A program made the translations under genes and the position numbers. A stretch of 64,000 nucleotides of DNA from Sphingomonas nostoxanthinifaciens (GTDB lineage Bacteria > Pseudomonadota > Alphaproteobacteria > Sphingomonadales > Sphingomonadaceae): positions 186,001 through 250,000 of the forward strand of contig NZ_CP082839.1 of NCBI RefSeq assembly GCF_019930585.1. Direction: 5' to 3'. Below are positions 20,065-31,960 of this stretch, piece after piece. Within the stretch, counting starts at the first letter, position 1. Each line of letters begins with the position of its first letter. Below the pieces are notes generated by a model that was not told the DNA's origin, did no database searches, and worked only from the letters and a program-made list of their open reading frames with translations.

Positions 20065-20565
20065 ATGAAAAATACTGCCGCGCGAGCTTTGGATTTCATC
20101 ACACAATGTGACGATCCGGCAAAACTCCGGCGCATGATTGCTAACGCCGTCCGACAGAACGCTTCCGAGGTGGTTGAGGCGGCTCGGCGCCGCCTTTTTG
20201 AGGTCTTGCCAGCCGAGCTGCCCGGCACGCTCGAACATGACGTTTGGCGTTCCATACATGCGCTGGAGGATGCCTTATCAAATGAACGTGGCAAGACTAT
20301 CCGTCTTTCACGAACTCGACAGATGATCGGTCGGATAGGTGAAGAAGAAACAGTAGCGCATCTCGTTGTTGGAGTTAGACCGTCAGACGGATTTCAGATG
20401 CTCGTCACTCGCAACATGATCGATTTGACGTTTGAGCAGGTCGCTCTCCGTCACCCCGATCGATTTTCGGTCACAGTACGAGAGGCCGCTGCAGCAAGAC
20501 TGGTTACGACAAATGCGCAGGCCGAGGCGACAGGCGAGGATAACCGCGAACCTAAGGTCCGTTAG
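20065..20565 (+). CDS. Hypothetical protein carried by low-GC islet
   Basis: 166 residues from ATG 20065. I do not recognise a family. The N-terminal half is helical and basic (DPAKLRRMIANAVRQ; EVVEAARRRLFEVLP), followed by LEHDVWRSIHALEDALSNE, the conserved-looking block RLSRTRQMIGRIGEE, and a C-terminal part with DGFQMLVTRNM and ALRHPDRFS. There is no signal peptide or membrane segment. Codon use is clearly less GC-biased than in the flanking genes, suggesting recent transfer. No good Shine-Dalgarno is visible (GACAACGGCGG lies just upstream). It could be a DNA-binding or nuclease-associated protein, but that is only a guess from its charge. Confidence 0.6.
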   Translation: MKNTAARALDFITQCDDPAKLRRMIANAVRQNASEVVEAARRRLFEVLPAELPGTLEHDVWRSIHALEDALSNERGKTIRLSRTRQMIGRIGEEETVAHLVVGVRPSDGFQMLVTRNMIDLTFEQVALRHPDRFSVTVREAAAARLVTTNAQAEATGEDNREPKVR

Positions 20566-20612
20566 GCCGCTGGCAATTGCAGCGTCAGTGCAGCAGAAGC
20601 GCCAATATCTAT

Positions 20613-20625
20613 AATCAGGCGGTGG
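20613..20625. repeat. 13-bp direct repeat, copy 2 (islet boundary)
   Basis: AATCAGGCGGTGG. Read on the minus strand it encodes the last residues and TGA stop of the hybrid kinase gene (GCC ACC GCC TGA). Partner of 19997-20009. Confidence 0.7.
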
Positions 20626-23524
20626 CGCGCGCCAGCAGCGTGCCGACCTTGCGCGCCAATTCCTCGCTGCGGAACGGCTTCTGCACGATCACGTCCTGGC
20701 TCACCGTCGCGATCGCCGACAGATCGGCATAGCCGGTGACGTAGAGCGACGGCAGCGCCGGCCAACGCGCGCGCGCGGCGGCGACCAGTTCGGCGCCGTT
20801 CATGCCCGGCATGGCGAAATCGACCACCAGCAGGTCGACCAGGCCGCTCGTTTCCTCCAGTCGATCGAGCGCGGCATCGCCGCTGCCCGCCTCGATCACT
20901 TCGGCGCCCATCGCGCGCAGGGCGGACACGGTGATGTCGCGCACCCGCGCGTCGTCGTCCACCACGAGGATGCGACGCCCCTCCGCCTGATGGGTCGGGG
21001 CGGCCGGCGGCAGCGATGTGGCGGGATTGCGGGGTGCCAGCCGGCGCTCCTCCGCGCGCGGCAGGTAGACGCGCACCGTGGTGCCGATGCCCGGCGCGGT
21101 CTCGATCGCGACGCCGCCGCCCGATTGCTTGAGGAAGCCGTAGACCTGGGCGAGACCGAGGCCCGATCCCTTGCCCACCTCCTTGGTGGTGAAGAATGGC
21201 TCGAACGCCTTTTCGCGCACCTCGGGCGTCATGCCGGTGCCGCTGTCGGCCACCGCGATCATGATATGGTCGCCGGCTGGCGGCTCCTCGGCGCGCTCGG
21301 GGGCGCCCAGCGTCACATTGTCGGTCTCGATCGTCAGCGTTCCCCCCACCTCCATCGCGTCGCGCGCGTTGATCGCGAGGTTGAGAATGATGAGTTCGAT
21401 CTGCGTCGGATCGACCAGCGCCGGCCACAGCGACGGCGCGAGCTTCGTCTCCAGCCGCACCGATCCGCCCATCGAGCTCTGGATCAGGTCGCGCATGCTG
21501 GCGACGGTCGCGTTGAGGTCGATCGGCCGCGCCTCCAGCCGCTGGCGGCGCGAGAAAGCGAGCAGTTGCGCGGTCAGCGTCGCGCCGCGTTCCGCCGCCA
21601 GACGCATGTAGCCGAGCCGCTTGCGGATGCGGTCGTCGGGATTGCCCGCCGTGATCATCTCGATATTGCCGAGGATCACCGTCAGCAGATTGTTGAAGTC
21701 GTGCGCCACGCCCGAGGTGAGCTGGCCGACCGCCTCCAGCCGCTGCATCTGGCGGAGCGTCGCCTCGACGCGCTCGCGCTCCTCGATCTGGGCGGAAAGC
21801 TGGTGGTTGCTCGCGGCGAGCTGGCCGGTGCGTTCGGCGATGCGCCGCTCCAAGGCCTCGGCGGCGAGGCGGCTCTCGGTCACGTCGACGTCGCAGCCGA
21901 CATAGCCGATGAAGCAATCGTCGCTGTGCCGCGCGCGCGCCTCGCAATGCAGCCAGCGCGTCGCGCCGTCGCGATCGATCACCCGCACTTCGCGGCCGAA
22001 CGGCAGCCGCGCGGCGAAGGCGGCATCGAAATCGCGGCGGAAGCCCGCGGCGTCGTCGGGGTGGATGATATCCTGCCAGCCGCCGCCGAACAGATCGCGC
22101 ACCGGCCGGCCGAAGGTACGCTCGTGCCACTGATTGGCGAAGATCAGGTCGCCGTCGGCATTGCACATCCAGATCAAGGCCGGCGCGCTGTCGGCCAGGC
22201 TGCGAAACCGCAGCTCGCTCTCGCGCAGTTCGTCCTGCGCGCGCTTGCGCCGCGTGATGTCGATCGCGGAGCCGATCGCGCGCACGCACGCGCCGCCTTC
22301 GAACACGCCGCGCCCTTTCGCCGCGACCCAGCGGACGAGCCCGTCGGTGCGGCCGATCGTGCGATATTCGACGTCATAATCGGCACGGCGCACGGGATCG
22401 AGCGCGGCCTCGAACGCCGCGGCCGTCGCGGCGACATCGTCAGGATGCAGCGCGTTGCGAAAATCAGCGAAGGTCATCGGCGTGCCGACCGGAATGCCGA
22501 ACATCGCATAGGTATATTCGTTCCAGCGCAGCGTCAGGCTGGCCGGATCGACATCCCAGGTGCCGATCTCCGCGGTCGCAATCGCAAGGTGCAGCGAGCT
22601 TTCGCTGAGCGCGAGCTTGCGTTCCGCCTCGATCCGATCGGTGACGTCGCTGCCCTCGATGAAGATGTTCGTCAGTTTGCCCGCATCGTCGCGGATCGGC
22701 TGGACCACGAAGTCGAGCTTGCGCACCGTCGCGCCGCCCTCGGCGGTGCGGAGCGTGGTCGGCATGGCATGAGCGGTGAACGAAATGCCGCTGGCCGCGA
22801 CCTCGGTCACGACCGCCATCGCGTCGGCCGGCAGCAGTCGCGCGAGCGGCTGGCCGACGATGCCGCTGGCGCCGATCAGCCGTTCGAACGCCGGGTTCGC
22901 GAATGCGACGACATGATCGGGCGCGTGCAGCATCGCCATGAAGCCCGGCGCCTGCTCGAACATCGCGGCAAGCCGCTGCCGCTCGTCGTCGGCGCGGCGC
23001 GCGGCGCGGACGCGCTCGGTCGTGTCGGTGACCAGGCAGAGCACCCCGCCGACCGAACCGTCATCGTCGCGCACCGGCGAAAACGAGATGTCGAAATAGA
23101 TCGTCCGCTGGGCCGACGCGGCATAGAAAGCGTGGTCCTTCTCGCCGATGCTCGCGCCGCCGTTGCGGACGCGCTCCAGCATCGGCGCCAGTTCGGGCCA
23201 CAGCGACTGCCAGCTGTCGCGCGCAGGCCGGCCGAGCGCATGGGGATGCCGATCGCCCAGCTTCGGCGCATAGGCATCGTTGTAGAGCGCGACATGCTGC
23301 GGGCCCCAGAACAGGATGATCTCGGCCTGCGCGGCAAGCACCGTCTCCAGCACGATCGACAATGCCCGCGGCCAACCCGCGACCGGGCCCAGCGGCGAGG
23401 TCGCCCAGTCGAACGCGCGGATGCGCTCCGCCATGGAGGCTCCGGTGGGGGAAGGATCGACGGCAGACCCCTTTGCGCCGCTGCCGGACCGAAAGACGTT
23501 GCCGAGGGAGCGGGGCACACTCAT
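20615..23524 (-). CDS. Hybrid sensor histidine kinase with four PAS domains and receiver
   Basis: 969 residues, no membrane segments, so a cytoplasmic sensor. Order: PAS-like domain starting [15 protein letters not shown] (about 40-165), three more PAS/PAC modules (about 185-300, 310-430, 440-560; [24 protein letters not shown]), a coiled coil, HisKA with the phospho-His in [14 protein letters not shown], HATPase with [16 protein letters not shown] and [14 protein letters not shown], then a receiver whose acceptor Asp is in [13 protein letters not shown] and whose Lys is in VQKPFRSEE. The DSWQSLWPE variant of the first PAS is common in sphingomonad kinases. Signal unknown. The diguanylate cyclase gene lies just upstream on the same strand. 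Confidence 0.95.
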   Translation of the reverse strand: MSVPRSLGNVFRSGSGAKGSAVDPSPTGASMAERIRAFDWATSPLGPVAGWPRALSIVLETVLAAQAEIILFWGPQHVALYNDAYAPKLGDRHPHALGRPARDSWQSLWPELAPMLERVRNGGASIGEKDHAFYAASAQRTIYFDISFSPVRDDDGSVGGVLCLVTDTTERVRAARRADDERQRLAAMFEQAPGFMAMLHAPDHVVAFANPAFERLIGASGIVGQPLARLLPADAMAVVTEVAASGISFTAHAMPTTLRTAEGGATVRKLDFVVQPIRDDAGKLTNIFIEGSDVTDRIEAERKLALSESSLHLAIATAEIGTWDVDPASLTLRWNEYTYAMFGIPVGTPMTFADFRNALHPDDVAATAAAFEAALDPVRRADYDVEYRTIGRTDGLVRWVAAKGRGVFEGGACVRAIGSAIDITRRKRAQDELRESELRFRSLADSAPALIWMCNADGDLIFANQWHERTFGRPVRDLFGGGWQDIIHPDDAAGFRRDFDAAFAARLPFGREVRVIDRDGATRWLHCEARARHSDDCFIGYVGCDVDVTESRLAAEALERRIAERTGQLAASNHQLSAQIEERERVEATLRQMQRLEAVGQLTSGVAHDFNNLLTVILGNIEMITAGNPDDRIRKRLGYMRLAAERGATLTAQLLAFSRRQRLEARPIDLNATVASMRDLIQSSMGGSVRLETKLAPSLWPALVDPTQIELIILNLAINARDAMEVGGTLTIETDNVTLGAPERAEEPPAGDHIMIAVADSGTGMTPEVREKAFEPFFTTKEVGKGSGLGLAQVYGFLKQSGGGVAIETAPGIGTTVRVYLPRAEERRLAPRNPATSLPPAAPTHQAEGRRILVVDDDARVRDITVSALRAMGAEVIEAGSGDAALDRLEETSGLVDLLVVDFAMPGMNGAELVAAARARWPALPSLYVTGYADLSAIATVSQDVIVQKPFRSEELARKVGTLLARATA

Positions 23525-23568
23525 CGTCGGCCCTTCTAACGGGTCGGCGGGTCGGGCGGAAGGCGCGC

Positions 23569-25395
23569 TCAGGCCGCCAGTCGCACGCGATTTCGGCCGC
23601 TTTCCTTGGCGGCATAGAGCGCGGCATCGGCGCCGGCCAGCAGCGCGAGCGGGTCGCGCAGCGCCTCGCGTTCGGCGATGCCGACGCTGACAGTCACCGA
23701 AGGCAGGCCCATCTGATCGTCGGGCGCGCTCTCCACCGCCTCGCGCAGCCGCTCGGCGACGACCATCGCATCCTCCGCGGTGGCTCCGGGCATGATGATG
23801 CCGAATTCCTCGCCGCCCAGCCGACCGATCAGGTCGCCGCCGCGGACGGCGGTTCCGGCGCGCGCCGAGATGAGCTGCAGCACGCGGTCGCCGACGGCGT
23901 GGCCGAAACGATCGTTGACCGACTTGAAATGGTCGACGTCGAACATCGCCACCGACAGCGGCCAGCCAAACTCCGCCGCGCCCGCCAGCTCGCGCTCGAG
24001 CTGCTGCATGAAGGCGCGCCGGTTGGCGAGGCCGGTCAGCTCGTCGGTCGAGGCGAGCATGGTCGCCTCGCGCGCGCGCTGTTCGGCGCGCCGCTTGGCG
24101 GTCATGACATGCTCTTCCAGCCGCTTGCGATCGTCGATGTCGCGCAACGTGCCGGTAGCGCCGGCCGGGGTGCCGTCGGCGGCGGTCAGCGCTTGGATGA
24201 ACAGCTCCATCCAGCGCGGTCCGCCCGCCGTGACGAAGCGCACCGCGCGTCGCAGCGTCCGCTGGCGCCCGGCCAGCACCGGGGCCAGCCGTTCGACCAG
24301 TTCGTCATGATCGTCGGGATCGACCAATGCCGCCCAGGGCTGCCCGATCACGCTGGCGATCGGATGGCCGGTCAGCGTTTCCCACGCGGGGTTGAGGTAG
24401 CTCCAATTGCCGGCAGCATCGATGCTGTAGATCACCTCGCCGATATTCTCGATCACCGTCTTCAGCCGCTCGGCGAGCAGGCGCGTCTCTTCGGCCTGGC
24501 GTTCGCGTTCGGACAGCAACGCCGCGATCGGCAGCGCGCTCAGGAAGCAGCTCGACAGGAACAGCTGCAGCGCCAGCGCGCGGGCGCCGTGGCTGGCGAG
24601 GTGGGTGACCACCGGGCCATGCCCATGCGCGGTCGCGAAGGTGGCGATCACCGCGACGATCGCCACCGCGCCCGCGGCGCCGAACGCGCGCAGCCGGAAG
24701 GTGGCGAGCAGCACCGTCGGCAGCACCAGGAACAGCAAAGGCAGGGTCGTCCAGAAGAACACCACATCGGCCACGATCGCCGTCAGCCCGAGCAGCAGGA
24801 TGACTTCGGTCAGCGATCGACCTTCCAGCACGCCGGCGTGGCGCCGATCGCCGAGCTGCGCACCGATCGCGATCATCGGCACGAGCATCAGCGCGCCGAG
24901 GAAGGCCGCGCCGTACCAGTCGATCCATGCGCCGGGGAAGGAGATTCCGTGCAGCGACCATTGCTCGATCGCGCCGAACGTCGCGGAGACCGACGCGCCG
25001 CCGACGCACGCAATGCCGAGCGCCAGCACGTCGCTGACCCGGCCGAAAATGTCGCGGGTCACGCCGAAGCGGCGCAGCAGCGCGAGCGCGGTCAGCGCCG
25101 CAGCCGGGGTCGCGAGCGCGAGCGGCACGGCCAATATGGGCGGTATGGCGTTCGCCAGATTGAGCAGGAAGCCGCCGAGCAGGCCGCCGGCGATGATCGC
25201 GAGTTCGTCGCGCCGGTCGCGGCCGCGCGCGACCAGCAGGCCGAGCATGATCGCGTCGCACGGCCACAGCGCCTGATGGCCACCGACGTGGTTCACCGCG
25301 TGATCGCTCAACAGGCCCGCCGCGAGGATCGCGACGCACGTCAGGACGGCCAGGCCCAGCCGCTGCCACACCAGCTTCAAAGCTAAAATTCCCAT
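23569..25395 (-). CDS. MASE1-PAS-GGDEF diguanylate cyclase
   Basis: 608 residues. About eight hydrophobic segments (residues ~1-295) form a MASE1-type membrane sensor; a PAS/PAC domain follows (VIENIGEVIYSIDAAGNW, about 310-425), then a GGDEF domain with the intact active-site motif GGEEF at about 527-531, preceded by MFDVDHFKSVNDRFGH. It should therefore make cyclic di-GMP. An RxxD inhibitory site is not obvious before GGEEF (DLIGR occupies that position). ATG 25395 is preceded by a G-rich stretch that can serve as ribosome binding site. The hybrid kinase gene follows 44 bases downstream, so the two may respond together. Confidence 0.93.
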   Translation of the reverse strand: MGILALKLVWQRLGLAVLTCVAILAAGLLSDHAVNHVGGHQALWPCDAIMLGLLVARGRDRRDELAIIAGGLLGGFLLNLANAIPPILAVPLALATPAAALTALALLRRFGVTRDIFGRVSDVLALGIACVGGASVSATFGAIEQWSLHGISFPGAWIDWYGAAFLGALMLVPMIAIGAQLGDRRHAGVLEGRSLTEVILLLGLTAIVADVVFFWTTLPLLFLVLPTVLLATFRLRAFGAAGAVAIVAVIATFATAHGHGPVVTHLASHGARALALQLFLSSCFLSALPIAALLSERERQAEETRLLAERLKTVIENIGEVIYSIDAAGNWSYLNPAWETLTGHPIASVIGQPWAALVDPDDHDELVERLAPVLAGRQRTLRRAVRFVTAGGPRWMELFIQALTAADGTPAGATGTLRDIDDRKRLEEHVMTAKRRAEQRAREATMLASTDELTGLANRRAFMQQLERELAGAAEFGWPLSVAMFDVDHFKSVNDRFGHAVGDRVLQLISARAGTAVRGGDLIGRLGGEEFGIIMPGATAEDAMVVAERLREAVESAPDDQMGLPSVTVSVGIAEREALRDPLALLAGADAALYAAKESGRNRVRLAA

Positions 25396-25463
25396 CGGGA
25401 AGCCCCACCCCACCCGGTCATGGATATGGGCGCGGCCGCCTAATAAAGCCTTAAGGGGGCGGC

Positions 25464-28133
<2,670 letters not shown>

Positions 28134-28216
28134 GGTTAACATGCTGCGGCGCACACCGGGCGACGTCAACCGCCGTCTGACGGAACGGAGGCGTAACTGA
28201 TACGTCTACCGCCGCG

Positions 28217-29644
28217 ATGCACAGCCTTCTCTCCCGCGTGACGCCGAGCGCCGGCGAATTCTACTACATCGCCGAATGGCTGGTGCGGCTCGGCGCGCTC
28301 GGCATCCTGCCGTGGCGGCGCTCGCCGGCGGCGGTGCGCAGCTGGCTGCTGCTGATCTTCTTCCTGCCGATCCCCGGCCTGATCCTGTTCCTGATGATCG
28401 GCCGGCCCAAATTCCCGAAGTGGCGGCACGATCGCTTCCGCGCGCTCGATCCGTTCGCCACCGCGATCGCCGAAAGGCTCTCCGCCGCGGCGGCGCCGAC
28501 GCTCGACACCGCCGAGCGCGAGGTGAGCGGGCTCGCCTGCACGCTCGGCCGGCTGCCCCCCGTCGCCGGCAACGCGGTCGACCTGCTCGACGATTATGAC
28601 GAGGTGATCGACCGGCTGGTGGCGGATATCGACGGCGCGCGCATCCATGTGCGCATCCTCGCCTACATCTTCGCCGACGATCGGCAGGGCGTGCGCGTGA
28701 TCGACGCGCTCGGCCGCGCGGTGGCGCGCGGCGTGCCGTGCCACGTCATCCTCGATCCGGTCGGCTCGCACCAGTGGCGTGCGGGCGCGATCGCCAAGCT
28801 GGAGGCGGCGGGCGTCGCAGTGCGCGAGGCGCTGCCCTTCCGCTGGCTGCGCGATCGCACGCGGCGCGACATGCGCAACCACCGCAAGCTGTTCGTGATC
28901 GACGGCGCGATCGGTTATGCCGGTTCGCAGAACATCGTCGCGAAGGATTTCGCCCCCGGCATCGTCAACCACGAACTGGTGGTGCGCGCGACCGGGCCGG
29001 TGGTGGCGGAGATGGCGACGGTGTTCATCGCCGACTGGTATCTCGAGACCGAGGAGATGCTGGAGGCGGAGCCCGCCATCCCGGCACCGGCTGGCGACGC
29101 GATCTGCCAATTGCTGCCGAGCGGCGCGGACTTCCCGCTCGAAGGGTTCGAGACGTTGCTGGTGTGGCAGATGCACCGGGCGTGCACCCGCGCGATGATC
29201 GTCACGCCCTACCTTATCCCCGACGACGACCTGATCGGCGCGATGCGCACCGCGGTCGCGCGCGGGGTGACGGTCGATCTGGTGGTGTCGAAGGTGGTCG
29301 ACCATCGCATCGTCAACCTCGCCCAATCGTCTTACTATGACGAGTTGATGGCGGCGGGCGTGCGCGTCCATCGCTATCGCGACGAACTGCTCCACGCCAA
29401 GAATCTGTCGATCGACGGGAGGCTCGGCATCGCCGGATCGAGCAATGTCGACATCCGCTCGTTCCAGCTCAACGAGGAGGTGAGCCTGCTGCTGCTCGAT
29501 CCCGCCAGCATCGCCCGCCTCGAAAAGGTGCAGCAGGGCTATCTGGACCGCAGCGAATTGCTCGACCTCACCCAATGGCGCCGCCGCTCGCGTCTGCGCC
29601 GCACCGGCGAGGCGATCGCGCGGTTGGTGAGCCCGCTGCTCTGA
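28217..29644 (+). CDS. cls: Cardiolipin synthase
   Basis: 475 residues. Condenses phosphatidylglycerol (or PG and PE) to cardiolipin at the inner membrane. Two N-terminal hydrophobic segments (one is SWLLLIFFLPIPGLILFLMIG) anchor two phospholipase D domains, each with an HxKxxxxD motif: NHRKLFVIDG (His about 221) and LHAKNLSIDG (His about 393), each followed by a GS(Q/S)N turn. Single gene, followed by a family C repeat. Which subfamily of ClsA/B/C it belongs to is not certain; the two membrane helices favour ClsA. Confidence 0.94.
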   Translation: MHSLLSRVTPSAGEFYYIAEWLVRLGALGILPWRRSPAAVRSWLLLIFFLPIPGLILFLMIGRPKFPKWRHDRFRALDPFATAIAERLSAAAAPTLDTAEREVSGLACTLGRLPPVAGNAVDLLDDYDEVIDRLVADIDGARIHVRILAYIFADDRQGVRVIDALGRAVARGVPCHVILDPVGSHQWRAGAIAKLEAAGVAVREALPFRWLRDRTRRDMRNHRKLFVIDGAIGYAGSQNIVAKDFAPGIVNHELVVRATGPVVAEMATVFIADWYLETEEMLEAEPAIPAPAGDAICQLLPSGADFPLEGFETLLVWQMHRACTRAMIVTPYLIPDDDLIGAMRTAVARGVTVDLVVSKVVDHRIVNLAQSSYYDELMAAGVRVHRYRDELLHAKNLSIDGRLGIAGSSNVDIRSFQLNEEVSLLLLDPASIARLEKVQQGYLDRSELLDLTQWRRRSRLRRTGEAIARLVSPLL

Positions 29645-29649
29645 CCATC

Positions 29650-29728
29650 CGTGCTCCTGCGAAGGCAGGAGCCCAGTGCTTCTGGTGCAGCGCGTCAGGC
29701 CCTGGGCTCCTGCGTGCGCAGGAGCACG
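29650..29728. repeat. Palindromic repeat, family C
   Basis: 79 bases: CGTGCTCCTGCGAAGGCAGG followed by AGCCCAG, a variable middle, then CTGGGCTCCTGCGTGCGCAGG and AGCACG. Each end is itself a small palindrome, and together they form a long inverted repeat. Other copies are at 37786 and 56759. Lies between cls and dapF, both rightward. Confidence 0.85.
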
Positions 29729-29792
29729 GTTCGCGTGATTGGGTCACGCCCCGCGCATGGACTTGGGGCCGCCGCGTCCCTAGATCGCGGCG

Positions 29793-30590
29793 ATGCGCTT
29801 CCGCTTCCACAAGATGCACGGGCTCGGCAACGATTTCGTCGTGATCGACGCGCGCGACGCGGCGGTGCCGATCGATGCCGCGCGTGCGCGTGCCATCGCC
29901 GACCGGCGCGAGGGAATCGGCTGTGACCAGCTTATCCTGATCGAGCCGTCGGACAGCGCCGACGCCCGGATGCGCATCTGGAATGCCGATGGCAGCGAGG
30001 TCGAGGCGTGCGGCAACGCCTCGCGCTGCGTCGCCTTGCTGCTCGGCGGGATCTCGACCGTCGAGACGCTCGCGGGCATGCTGCGCCTCGCCGCCAACGA
30101 TGCCAGCGCCACGGTCGACATGGGCCGGCCGCGCTTCGACTGGGACGCGATCCCGCTCGGCTATGCGATGGATACGGCGCACATGCCGGTGGCGTGGGAG
30201 GATCTGGCCGATCCGGCGGCGGTCAATGTCGGCAATCCGCACGTCATCTTCTTCGTCGACGATACCGACGCGGTCGAGCTGGAGCGGCTCGGCCCGCAGA
30301 TCGAGCATGACCCGCTCTTCCCCGATCGCGTCAACGTCAACGTCGCGACGGTCGAAGGGGCGGATCGCATCCGCCTGCGCGTGTGGGAACGCGGCGCCGG
30401 GCTCACCCGCGCGTGCGGCACCGGCGCGTGCGCGACCGCAGTGGCGGCGATCCGCGCCGGCCGCGTGACGAGCCCGGTGACGGTCGCGCTGCCCGGCGGC
30501 ACGCTCGAGATCGCCTGGGCGCCCGGCGGCACGATCCGCATGTCGGGGCCGGCGACGCACGTCTTCAGCGGCGAGGCCGACGGGCTGTGA
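29793..30590 (+). CDS. dapF: Diaminopimelate epimerase
   Basis: 265 residues. Converts LL- to meso-diaminopimelate for lysine and peptidoglycan. The two catalytic cysteines are present: EACGNASRC (Cys about 73) and RACGTGACA (Cys about 208), with the N-terminal FHKMHGLGNDFVVID signature. First gene of a tight unit dapF-mtaB-ftsY-ispZ; its TGA overlaps the GTG start of mtaB by three bases. Confidence 0.97.
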   Translation: MRFRFHKMHGLGNDFVVIDARDAAVPIDAARARAIADRREGIGCDQLILIEPSDSADARMRIWNADGSEVEACGNASRCVALLLGGISTVETLAGMLRLAANDASATVDMGRPRFDWDAIPLGYAMDTAHMPVAWEDLADPAAVNVGNPHVIFFVDDTDAVELERLGPQIEHDPLFPDRVNVNVATVEGADRIRLRVWERGAGLTRACGTGACATAVAAIRAGRVTSPVTVALPGGTLEIAWAPGGTIRMSGPATHVFSGEADGL

Positions 30591-31960
30591 GCGCGGTCGA
30601 GGTGGTTTCGCTCGGCTGCCGGCTCAACATCGCCGAGGGCGAGGCGATCCGCGCGCGGCTGGCGGGCACGCGCGACCTCGTCGTCGTCAACGGCTGTGCG
30701 GTGACGGCCGAGGCGGTCAAGTCGACCCGCGCCGCGATCCGTCGCACCCGCCGCGCGCGGCCCGAGGCGCGCATCGTCCTCACCGGCTGCGTCGCCGACA
30801 CCGAGCCCGCGGCGTTCGCCGGGCTGGCCGAGATCGTGCCGAACGGCGCGAAGCTGGACCCCCTCAGCTACCTCCCGTCATCCCAGCGAACGCTGGGATC
30901 TCAGGAGGCGGAGCGCACCCCTCGAGAGATCCCAGCGTTCGCTGGGGTGACGGTGGGCGAGAAGCACGCCCGCGTTTTCCTGCCGGTCCAGAACGGCTGC
31001 GACCATCGCTGCACCTTCTGCATCATCCCCTATGGCCGCGGCCCGAGCCGCTCCTTCCCCGCCGGCGGCGTGGTCGAGGAGGTGCGCAAGGCGGTCGATG
31101 CCGGCGTGCAGGAGGTGGTGCTGACCGGCGTCGACCTCACCGCCTACGGCGCCGATCTCCCCGGCGCGCCGACGCTCGGCCGGCTGGTCGAGCGCATCCT
31201 CGCTTTCGTGCCCGATCTGCCGCGCCTGCGCCTGTCCTCGCTCGATCCGTGCGAGGTGGACGATCGCCTTGCCGCACTGATCGCGCACGAGCCGCGGGTG
31301 ATGCCGCATCTCCATCTCTCGCTGCAGGCGGGCGACGACCTGATCCTCAAGCGGATGAAGCGCCGCCACAGCCGTGCGCAGGCGGTCGCGCTGGTCGCGC
31401 GGTTGAAGGCGCTGCGGCCGGAACTCGCGATCGGCGCCGACCTGATCGCGGGCTTCCCGACCGAGGATGACGCCATGGCCGCGAACAGCCTCGCGCTGAT
31501 CGACGCCTGCGACATCGTCTTCGCGCACATCTTCCCTTATTCGCCGCGCGCGGGCACCCCGGCGGCGCGGATGCCGCAGGTAGCGCCGGCGATCGTCCGC
31601 GCGCGCGCCGCGGCGCTGCGCGCGGCGGCGGAGACACGGCGCGCGGCGTGGCTTCAGGAACGGATCGGAACGGTGCAGCGCGTGCTGGTGGAGTTGGATG
31701 GCGTGACGGGACATGCGGAGAATTTCGCGCGGGTGCGACTCGCTTACTCCCCCTCTCCCCTTGGGGGAGAGGGTCGGGGTGAGGGCCTCGCGCGAGCAGC
31801 CTCGATGGCTGCGAGTGCGATCGAGGTCGGGACAATCTCTGACGCGCGCGTCCCCCCACCCAACCCTCTCCCCCAAGGGGAGAGGGCTTTTCCCAACCGC
31901 ATCGTCGATACGCGCATCGTCGCGGTCGAGGGCGATATGCTGATCGGGGCGCCGGCATGA
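30587..31960 (+). CDS. mtaB: tRNA N6-threonylcarbamoyladenosine methylthiotransferase
   Basis: 457 residues. Radical-SAM enzyme that adds a methylthio group to t6A37 of tRNAs. The UPF0004 domain binds one cluster through Cys in SLGCRLN, VVNGCAV and LTGCVAD; the radical-SAM cluster uses CDHRCTFC (about residues 138-145). Two palindromic repeats of different families are read in frame: residues about 97-121 between the two domains, and about 388-434 in the C-terminal region. Both fall in linker-like positions and the rest of the protein is intact, so it is probably functional. The GTG start overlaps dapF; the 3' end overlaps ftsY by four bases (ATGA). Confidence 0.93.
   Translation: MSAVEVVSLGCRLNIAEGEAIRARLAGTRDLVVVNGCAVTAEAVKSTRAAIRRTRRARPEARIVLTGCVADTEPAAFAGLAEIVPNGAKLDPLSYLPSSQRTLGSQEAERTPREIPAFAGVTVGEKHARVFLPVQNGCDHRCTFCIIPYGRGPSRSFPAGGVVEEVRKAVDAGVQEVVLTGVDLTAYGADLPGAPTLGRLVERILAFVPDLPRLRLSSLDPCEVDDRLAALIAHEPRVMPHLHLSLQAGDDLILKRMKRRHSRAQAVALVARLKALRPELAIGADLIAGFPTEDDAMAANSLALIDACDIVFAHIFPYSPRAGTPAARMPQVAPAIVRARAAALRAAAETRRAAWLQERIGTVQRVLVELDGVTGHAENFARVRLAYSPSPLGGEGRGEGLARAASMAASAIEVGTISDARVPPPNPLPQGERAFPNRIVDTRIVAVEGDMLIGAPA
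30877..30951. repeat. Palindromic repeat, family A, in frame inside mtaB
   Basis: 75 bases, exactly 25 codons: GTCATCCCAGCGAACGCTGG at one end and CCAGCGTTCGCTGGGGTGAC at the other, close inverted copies. It encodes SSQRTLGSQEAERTPREIPA plus FAGVT, between the N-terminal and radical-SAM domains of MtaB. Confidence 0.88.
31749..31887. repeat. Repeat family D (CCCTCTCCCC...GGGGAGAGGG), in frame inside mtaB
   Basis: About 139 bases. Two short palindromes (CCCTCTCCCCTTGGGGGAGA then GGG; and CCCTCTCCCCCAAGGGGAGA then GGG) flank about 93 bases. The sequence is the kind usually found between genes in many Gram-negatives (translations read PSPLGGEGRGEG and NPLPQGER). Here it adds about 46 residues near the C-terminus of MtaB without breaking the frame. 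Confidence 0.85.

Larger units (their letters stand above)
19997..20625. mobile_element. Candidate 616-bp low-GC islet bounded by 13-bp direct repeats
   Basis: Base composition drops abruptly from the ~68-70% GC of its neighbours to roughly 50% between about 20010 and 20612. The segment is flanked by identical 13-bp direct repeats and inserted exactly at the 3' end of the hybrid kinase gene, whose stop codon lies inside the right repeat. It holds one reading frame and no integrase, transposase or terminal inverted repeats that I can see. This is the footprint expected of a site-specific insertion, or of the residue of a larger integrated element. Confidence 0.45.

Noticed and set aside
19995..20294. 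Minus-strand frames inside the low-GC islet
   Set aside because: They are antisense to the better supported 166-aa frame, shorter, and lack a ribosome binding site.
20990..23539. Long plus-strand frame opposite the hybrid histidine kinase
   Set aside because: Low-complexity His/Arg/Asp-rich product, no domain, exactly antisense to a well-supported PAS kinase.
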